A DNA stretch of 64,000 nt from Acidobacteriota bacterium. Lineage in GTDB: Bacteria > Acidobacteriota > Vicinamibacteria > Vicinamibacterales > Fen-181. A program made the position numbers and the translations under genes. The notes beneath the pieces were generated by a model. That model was not told where the DNA came from. It saw only the letters and a list, made by a program, of their open reading frames with translations, and ran no database searches. This document shows, piece after piece, positions 58,840 to 64,000 of the stretch. The stretch is from contig PMZR01000098.1 in assembly GCA_003170135.1 (NCBI GenBank), positions 18,406 to 82,405 of the forward strand, in the 5' to 3' direction. The stretch's first letter is position 1, and every line of letters starts with the position of its first letter.

Positions 58840-59679
58840 TCAGGACAGAAAGGCGTAGAGGATCAGGACGACCAGCGTCAGGCCCACCGCCACGGCCACC
58901 GTGCCGATCGTGCGCCCGAGCGGCAGCACCCACGGCTTGGGCGGCTCCACGCGGAGCCGGCCGAGCGCGTGCTCGCGCTGCAGGCGCTCGAATTCATCGG
59001 GCCGCTCCGCGCGCAGTTCCTCGTCGGACACGCGGCCGGTGAAGATCACCGTGTCCATCGGAAACTTCTCGGGCCGGAGGTGGCTGTTGAAGAAGTGAAT
59101 CGTGAAGATGAAGCCGACCGCGAGCAGCGCCTCTTCGCCGTGCACCAGCATCGCCAAATTGAAGAAGTACCCGGGCAGCAGGCGCGAGAAGAACATCGGG
59201 AACCACAGCATCAGCCCCGAGAAGCCGATGATGCCCATCCCCCAGAAGACCGCCCAGTAGTCGAACTTCTCCCAGTAGGTAAAGTGATCGAAGCGTGGGT
59301 GCGGGCCGAGGCCGAGGAACCAGCGCAGGTGGGCGAGCATCTCGACGACGTCGCGCGGTTGCGGCGTCATCGAGGCGGGCCCCCAGAGGATGTACAGCTC
59401 CTTCTTCACGAAGAGCCGGTGCAGCAGGCGGAACACGTGCGCGCAGAAGACGCTGATGAGCAGGACCGCCAGCGTGCGGTGCACGAGGCCGGCGGCGTGA
59501 AAGCCGCCGAACACGCGCGCCAGCGTGCCGGCCCACGGCGCCTCGCTGAACAGCAGCGGCAGGCCCGTGAGCGCCAGGCCGAGGAAGCTGACCATCAACA
59601 GGCCGTGCAGGATCCGGTGGTAGCGATCGAATCGCAGATACTGCAGCCGGCTCTCGGGCGTCGGGTGGCCGCTACTCAT
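58840..59679 (-). CDS. membrane cytochrome b (FdnI/PhsC-like)
   Basis: 279 residues from ATG 59677-59679, overlapping the end of the upstream 11-haem gene by 8 nt. Four to five TM helices with His candidates for two haem b: [51 protein letters not shown] shortened, [27 protein letters not shown]. Matches the di-haem cytochrome b subunit of formate dehydrogenase/thiosulfate reductase-like complexes. With the upstream cytochrome c it forms a quinol-oxidising (or reducing) module. Confidence 0.87.
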   Translation of the reverse strand: MSSGHPTPESRLQYLRFDRYHRILHGLLMVSFLGLALTGLPLLFSEAPWAGTLARVFGGFHAAGLVHRTLAVLLISVFCAHVFRLLHRLFVKKELYILWGPASMTPQPRDVVEMLAHLRWFLGLGPHPRFDHFTYWEKFDYWAVFWGMGIIGFSGLMLWFPMFFSRLLPGYFFNLAMLVHGEEALLAVGFIFTIHFFNSHLRPEKFPMDTVIFTGRVSDEELRAERPDEFERLQREHALGRLRVEPPKPWVLPLGRTIGTVAVAVGLTLVVLILYAFLS

Positions 59680-60976
59680 CGTTCTTCTCCGCCGTCGCAT
59701 CCGGCTCGGGCGCCGGCTTGGGGACCGCGGGCTTGCCCGGGCCCTTCTTCGCGCGGACCGATCGCGCGAACCAGAGGCTCGTGTGGACGCCGAAGAACGC
59801 GAACACGAAGATGAGCAGCGAACTCATGAACCGCGCGGCGTAATAGAGCGCCGGGTTGCGCGCCTTGTTGGACTTGTCGGCGTGCGGGTCGTAGCGCGCG
59901 AACTGCGCCGTCGCCCCCGCATGGCACCGGCTGCAGGTGGCGACGATCCGCCCCGGCGAGATGGTCGAGCGCGGATCGCCCTTCGGGAAGATCTCGTGCG
60001 CGCCGTGGCAATCGGCGCACGCCGCGGTCCGGACGAAGCCGAGCGCGGTCACCTGGCCATGGAACGTGTCGCGATAGGTCCTGATCGACTCGGCGTGGCA
60101 GCGGCCGCACTCCCGCAGCACCTGCAGGTGCCAGCTGTCCGACTCCACGCGCTGGATCTGGTGCGCGGTGTGACAGGTGCTGCAGACGGGCGCGAACGTG
60201 TTCCCGTCGCGCATCGCCTTGCCGTGAATCCCGTCCTCGTAGCGGTGCTGGACGCCTTCGTGACATTTCCCGCACGTGGCCGGGATGCTGGTGCGGAAGA
60301 TGCGGCTGCCGGCGTCGGTCTTGCGGCGCACGTCGTGCGAGCCGTGGCAATCGGTGCAGGCGGGCGCCACCATCAGGCCGCCCTTGGCGAGCGCGCGCCC
60401 GTGGATGCTGTCCTGGAACATCTGCACGACGTTGCCGATCTTGATGCCGCCGCGCTTGATGATGTCCGCGTTGCCGTGGCAGGCGCCGCACGTGCCGGGC
60501 AGGTTCAGGTGGTAGGTCCGCGATTCCGGATCGGCGGCGGGCCGGATGTCGTGGGTGCCGTGACAGTCCCGGCACGACGCCGCGACGCTGGTCTGCGGCG
60601 CGGCCCGGCGCGCCTCGGCGTGCACGCTCTGCTCGTACTGCGCCGCGGGCGCTTCATGGCACGCCGCGCAGTTCACCCGCGCGAGTTTCTCCGGGTGCGG
60701 CAGGTCCGCCACCGCCACGTCCGTGTGGCAGTCGACGCACCCAATCCCCGACTGTCCGTGGATGGAACCGGCAAACACGCCCGGCGCGACGGCCGGGCCG
60801 GCGGCGCCGTCACCGTGGCAGGCCAGGCAGTCGTCGTTCGCATGACGTTGCGGCGCCGCCGCGGCGGCGCCCGCCTTCGGCCTGGGCGCCCTTGGCGCCG
60901 CGGATTGCGCGGCGAGCGGAACCGATGACAACGCGGCGAGCAACAGCGTGGCGAGAATGCGCAAAGCGACCTTCAT
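59672..60976 (-). CDS. 11-haem membrane-anchored c-type cytochrome
   Basis: 434 residues from ATG 60974-60976. Signal peptide (LRILATLLLAALSSVPLAAQ) and eleven CxxCH sites (CLACH, CVDCH, CAACH, CRDCH, CGACH, CTDCH, CGKCH, CSTCH, CGRCH, CADCH, CSRCH), many followed by the distal H-G-x-H/SIHG pattern (QDSIHGRAL, EDGIHGKAM, RDTFHGQVT). A C-terminal TM helix (FMSSLLIFVFAFFGVHTSLWF) anchors it. Overlaps both neighbours (ATGA with the small ORF upstream; 8 nt with cytochrome b). It resembles the cytochrome c partner of cytochrome b in Cbc-like menaquinol oxidoreductases. Confidence 0.92.
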   Translation of the reverse strand: MKVALRILATLLLAALSSVPLAAQSAAPRAPRPKAGAAAAAPQRHANDDCLACHGDGAAGPAVAPGVFAGSIHGQSGIGCVDCHTDVAVADLPHPEKLARVNCAACHEAPAAQYEQSVHAEARRAAPQTSVAASCRDCHGTHDIRPAADPESRTYHLNLPGTCGACHGNADIIKRGGIKIGNVVQMFQDSIHGRALAKGGLMVAPACTDCHGSHDVRRKTDAGSRIFRTSIPATCGKCHEGVQHRYEDGIHGKAMRDGNTFAPVCSTCHTAHQIQRVESDSWHLQVLRECGRCHAESIRTYRDTFHGQVTALGFVRTAACADCHGAHEIFPKGDPRSTISPGRIVATCSRCHAGATAQFARYDPHADKSNKARNPALYYAARFMSSLLIFVFAFFGVHTSLWFARSVRAKKGPGKPAVPKPAPEPDATAEKNDE

Positions 60977-61188
60977 CCGCGCGGTCGCCCGTCGCAATCG
61001 GCTTCCGTCCACCCGTGACGCGGTTCCCACCGCCGGCACCGCTCGCATTGAGTGCGGTCGGAAACCGGGCGGGCCTCGTCGGCCAGGCAGGCCCATTGCG
61101 CCAGCCACTCGTTCACCCACATCGGCGCGGGGGTGGCCGGTCGATACTCGCTCCATCGACAGGTCCACGGCATGCGCTCGGTGTTCAT
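60973..61188 (-). CDS. small Cys/Trp-rich protein coupled to the 11-haem cytochrome
   Basis: 71 residues from ATG 61186-61188 with GGGGAAGGA upstream; the track shows only a longer mis-started ORF. Sequence opens MNTERMPWTCRWSEYRPATP, then WVNEWLAQWACLADEARPVS and TQCERCRRWEPRHGWTEADC. Five cysteines including one CxxC, no signal peptide. Its TGA overlaps the cytochrome ATG. I know no family; a metal- or haem-related accessory role is a guess from context. Confidence 0.6.
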   Translation of the reverse strand: MNTERMPWTCRWSEYRPATPAPMWVNEWLAQWACLADEARPVSDRTQCERCRRWEPRHGWTEADCDGRPRG

Positions 61189-61704
61189 ACTCGTTCCTTC
61201 CCCTGTACGGCAACAGGCCCTCGACCTCGTCGAGGACCTGTTGGTCTTACCGTTATGAGCTGCGCGAACGTCCGCCGCCCGGCGTGGCCGCCCTGTGGTT
61301 AAGGGTCTGGCGGGAAACAAGAATGCGGATCGACACGACCGGCCGTTTCATGGGCTGACCGATCGCGGTAGGCCCGTAGAGGATACTTACGCGCGACCCC
61401 ACCGGGCGGACAGAACTTCGCGCTCATACGACTGTAGATCATCAGGAAAACTGCTTGCCCTGCCGTAGTCGCAAACGCGGTGCCATCGAAGCCGCAGCCC
61501 GGATTCCGGCCAATTCCGGGCGCTTGCGTGTGGGTGCGCGCGCTTACCGGACCGGCATGCGGCAGCGATGCCGGAAAGCCGGCGCAACCCGCGACGTGAC
61601 TGATTGACTACGGGTGGACACCGAGAATATACGGCGCGACCCGCGGAATTGCAAGAGGGAATCGTTCGGAGAAAATCGTCGGCAGGACCGGCTCGCGGCC
61701 GGCG
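61189..61704. other. intergenic region upstream of cytochrome operon
   Basis: 516 bases with the leader hairpin at 61211-61243 and presumably the promoter of the cytochrome operon. The track ORFs at 61387-61843 look non-coding. Near 61680 it joins the 3' end of the 81-residue protein gene. Confidence 0.4.
61211..61243 (-). promoter_or_regulatory. leader hairpin of the cytochrome operon
   Basis: caacagg-c-cctcgac and gtcgagg-a-cctgttg form two perfect 7-bp stems with a 1x1 mismatch and a 3-nt loop. On the minus strand it ends 22 nt before the ATG of the small Cys/Trp-rich protein, just upstream of its ribosome binding site, so it could act on translation or mRNA stability, or be an operator in DNA. 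Confidence 0.5.
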
Positions 61705-61950
61705 TCAGACAGACTCGAAGCGCTTCTTGAACACCCGGAACTGCGTGCCCATCTGCACCTGCTCGGCCAGGTAGCAGATCTCGCCGCACTGAATCGAGAA
61801 GTGATAGCCGAACTCCGGCTCGCGCGACGTCACGTCCTCCCATTCATCGTCCAGCCCGACGATCGCGTTGGCCGCGGCCGCGAACTGATCCTGCGTGGCG
61901 CCAGGAAAGCGCTTGCGCAGGACCGCGAGGACCTTTTCTCGATCGATCAT
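61705..61950 (-). CDS. conserved 81-residue hypothetical protein
   Basis: From ATG 61948-61950 with GGGAGG 4 nt upstream. MIDREKVLAVLRKRFPGATQDQFAAAANAIVGLDDEWEDV, then FGYHFSIQCGEICYLAEQVQ and FRVFKKRFESV. Soluble, with two Cys in QCGEIC (C-x3-C). Looks like a conserved small protein, not a random ORF, but I do not know its role. Confidence 0.7.
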   Translation of the reverse strand: MIDREKVLAVLRKRFPGATQDQFAAAANAIVGLDDEWEDVTSREPEFGYHFSIQCGEICYLAEQVQMGTQFRVFKKRFESV

Positions 61951-62263
61951 ACCGCCTCCCCGTTTTGCGAACCGGCAACCGCCGGCGCTCTCGGCCGCCT
62001 CGCGAGGGCCGTCACGCGGTGCTCGCTGGTCTTGCGGAACGACTTGGCTGTCGTCGCGTGAGATGACCGGATCGGGGAACATGCGATCCCCACACGCCGA
62101 ACGGAATCGGGCAACCGGCATCGAGTCCGGCCCGCCGCTCATCCCAACCGCGTGCAGGCCCCCATCTGCCCGTGACCAAGTATGAGCGGCGAACCCGACG
62201 AACAGGGTGAGAGAACGCAAGCGGGATGCCACGCTGGAGCTGTGCCGAAAAGCGCCCGTGTTT
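61951..62263. other. intergenic region, nothing recognised
   Basis: 313 bases between two minus-strand genes. Overlapping track ORFs on both strands have no family features. No repeat array or strong hairpin seen. Confidence 0.4.
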
Positions 62264-63553
62264 TCAAGCGGAAACGGAGCCGGGCCGGCCGGCGTCGGAG
62301 GCGCCGTTTGGCGGGATCTCGCCGACCTCGCCGGGTTCCCGTCGCGGACGCAGTCGTTGGCGCCTGGCGAAGATGGGCCGGGCCGCCACACGGGCCAGGC
62401 GGCGGTACGCCTCGTACATGTAGAAGCCTGGCGTGCGCGGCGACAGGAACGGCGTGTCGTCCGGGTTGACGACGATGCTGACCTCGATGTTGGGCGCGGC
62501 ACCAATCGGAATCCAGTTCCGGCGGCACGCCTCGTAGAGATGGTGCATGACCAGGCGCATGTCCTCGTAGCGCGGCGAGGGCCACTGCTCCATGTCGGCG
62601 CCGACGGTCGGCCGGAAGATGCAGACCGTCGGAAAGGCGCCCATCGCCGCGATCGTGTCGATGCCCCGCAGCGTGTCTTCGATCGGTTCCACGCCGGCGA
62701 TGATCTCGCCCGACACGGCGCCGCGTCCCAGCTTCTTCACGCAGTAGGCGATCGAATCCATGAACACCTGCTGGCCGAGCATCTTCGCCTTGCCGGGGCA
62801 GATGCGCGCGAACCAGTCGGGATTGAGGAACTCGACGCAGAACGAGAGGTGATCGACGCCCAGATCGACCAGCCGATCGTACTTGGAGAAATCCTTCTCC
62901 GGTGCCAGCTGCGCGCCCACGAGCGCGCCGACCTGCTGCTTGATCGCCGCGATGTAGGGCTCGGCGAACTGGATGCCCCGCGTGCCCTGGAACCCCGCGT
63001 TGAGATGCACGAACGTGATGCCGGACTCCTCTTTCGCCGCCAGGCACGTTTCGATCACGTCCGACACCGCCTTGTCGGCCACTTCGTGCTCGCCCACGTT
63101 CTCGCCCGTCGTGCAGAATCGGCAATTGAGCGGCGGGTCGTAGTTCCAGAACGTGCACACCATGTTCACGTAGATGCCGAGGTAGGTGCCCTGGAGAACG
63201 CCGACGCGGTTCATCGGGATGCCCCGCGAGGTCTGCCGCGAATACCACGCCGGCTGGCGCGGAATCTCGATCGGATACCACGCGTCGCTCGACTCGTCGT
63301 GAATCCGGTAGCCAGATTGCGGCGACCCGGTGAGCGCGTAGGGTGACTGCCGGGCGAACTGTTCTTCGACGGGCACGTTCACCCAGATCTGCTTCTTCAA
63401 CCACGACCCGGTCGGGATCACGACTTCGAGGCCGTCACCCAGGCCGGCGCGCGTGCGCGTGATCCCGCGGGCGCCGTCGAGCGACACCGCCTCCGGGATG
63501 CGCATGCCGCGGCAGAACAGATCGATCTCGAGTTCGCAGGGATTGAGCGACAT
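62264..63553 (-). CDS. radical SAM protein with wide cysteine spacing
   Basis: 429 residues from ATG 63551-63553. After a beta-rich N-terminal domain of about 130 residues (MSLNPCELEIDLFC; EVVIPTGSWLKKQIWVNVP) comes GTYLGIYVNMVCTFWNYDPPLNCRFCTTG, where three Cys lie in C-x10-C-x2-C in place of C-x3-C-x2-C. Barrel features follow: FVHLNAGFQGTRG, LVDLGVDHLSFCVEFLNPDW, AVSGEIIAGVEPIEDTLRGI. It is a member of an uncharacterised rSAM group; substrate unknown. The C-terminus is Arg/Pro-rich (RRQRLRPRREPGEVGEI). Confidence 0.8.
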   Translation of the reverse strand: MSLNPCELEIDLFCRGMRIPEAVSLDGARGITRTRAGLGDGLEVVIPTGSWLKKQIWVNVPVEEQFARQSPYALTGSPQSGYRIHDESSDAWYPIEIPRQPAWYSRQTSRGIPMNRVGVLQGTYLGIYVNMVCTFWNYDPPLNCRFCTTGENVGEHEVADKAVSDVIETCLAAKEESGITFVHLNAGFQGTRGIQFAEPYIAAIKQQVGALVGAQLAPEKDFSKYDRLVDLGVDHLSFCVEFLNPDWFARICPGKAKMLGQQVFMDSIAYCVKKLGRGAVSGEIIAGVEPIEDTLRGIDTIAAMGAFPTVCIFRPTVGADMEQWPSPRYEDMRLVMHHLYEACRRNWIPIGAAPNIEVSIVVNPDDTPFLSPRTPGFYMYEAYRRLARVAARPIFARRQRLRPRREPGEVGEIPPNGASDAGRPGSVSA

Positions 63554-64000
63554 ACCAGTCCTCGATGCCGATTGAAAGTGGCCCGGACCACAGCCCGGGC
63601 GCACGTATTATGACGCCGTTGACATCGATTCCGCACGCGTCGAGGCTAGGGGCCTCCGGCCGACCGTGACCACCTCATCCTTGGACGCGCGCCTTCCTGA
63701 CCATCTGCCGTGCGAGTCCCGGGCTAAAGCCAATGCCTTTCGGAATTATTGCTCCGGCACTGCCGCCAGTCATGCGCGCGTATCCGGTCGTGGAGAAGAC
63801 ACCGAGGGCATCTTGCGACGCGAGAAGGGACAGTCGGCGCGCGTCGCCGGAAAGCGAGCAACGCGAGGACGTGTTCCCCGACGGCGGAGCCGGCTCGGCG
63901 AGGGCGCGGCCGCTCCGGCTGCGGTCGCCGCGTCGTCCGCGGGTCGCGGTCAACGTGGGTTCCCGCCGTCAGGCTGTTGATGTTGCCTTGGAACGACGTC
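63554..64000. other. window end, no supported gene
   Basis: 447 bases. Track ORFs 63666-63980 (+) and 63675-63953 (-) overlap, and neither has recognisable motifs. The minus ORF has a mildly protein-like C-terminal half but no ribosome binding site or neighbours to support it. The promoter of the radical SAM gene should lie here. Confidence 0.35.

Noticed and set aside
63675-63953. 92-residue minus-strand ORF near the window end
   Set aside because: No recognisable motif, no ribosome binding site and a similar open frame on the other strand.

Overview
The window is GC-rich and looks chromosomal. The best lineage clue is the VWFA-related protein at 396-1274, whose architecture is the 'VWFA-related Acidobacterial domain' type. 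Together with long-form IspH, many small secreted proteins and abundant multihaem cytochromes, this suggests an Acidobacteriota member, possibly Vicinamibacteria; the class is an inference. No tRNA, rRNA, CRISPR array, insertion sequence or prophage was recognised.

Layout. 1-12.8 kb: stress-type and VWFA proteins, tatA, then a long minus-strand block (gatB-ftsE-ftsX-hyp-glycerate kinase-hyp-rnr-selB) and pckA. 13.1-15.7 kb: ECF sigma/anti-sigma pair and ispH. 16.1-23.1 kb: a Spy-like protein, TolC, MacA-like adaptor, two-gene MacB exporter and a secreted protein. 23.1-25.9 kb: folK, a ferritin-like protein coupled to a DksA/TraR-type zinc-finger protein, and secreted/small proteins. 26.2-34.8 kb: a TPR/sigma-54 activator, a PilZ-like protein, nifJ and a dihydroorotate-dehydrogenase-like partner. 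35.1-38.4 kb: AspT/YidE-type transporter, lgt, and a second sigma/anti-sigma pair. 38.6-45.5 kb: a TolC-adaptor-RND pump followed by DUF2892, DUF302 and a tiny membrane peptide. 45.6-52.0 kb: a broken TMEM175-like gene, a P-type ATPase, and a Fur-box-preceded feoB-feoA-radical SAM group. 52.3-61.2 kb: a porin-cytochrome respiratory cluster plus a deleted relic of a second copy. 61.7-63.6 kb: a small conserved protein and an unusual radical SAM protein.

How the parts fit. The cytochrome cluster can be read as a route from quinol (diheme-type cytochrome b, 11-haem anchored cytochrome, NapC/NirT-type cytochrome) to a decahaem MtrA-like cytochrome in an MtrB/PioB-like outer-membrane barrel, i.e. 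electron exchange across the outer membrane. Iron uptake (FeoAB) and a SPASM radical SAM enzyme, possibly of haem synthesis, lie on the same strand next door.

Two observations stand out. First, the 28-codon ORF after DUF302 continues past an in-frame TGA for 26 more codons to a UxxxxC motif, with a 9-bp perfect hairpin about 24 nt after the TGA that fits the bacterial SECIS geometry; selB itself is in this window, so this is a candidate unannotated selenoprotein. Second, arrays of degenerate heptanucleotide repeats, with a different sequence family at different loci, occur about fifteen times, nearly always beginning within about 20 nt after a stop codon, and sometimes inside coding sequence (twice in selB, once forming the folK C-terminus).
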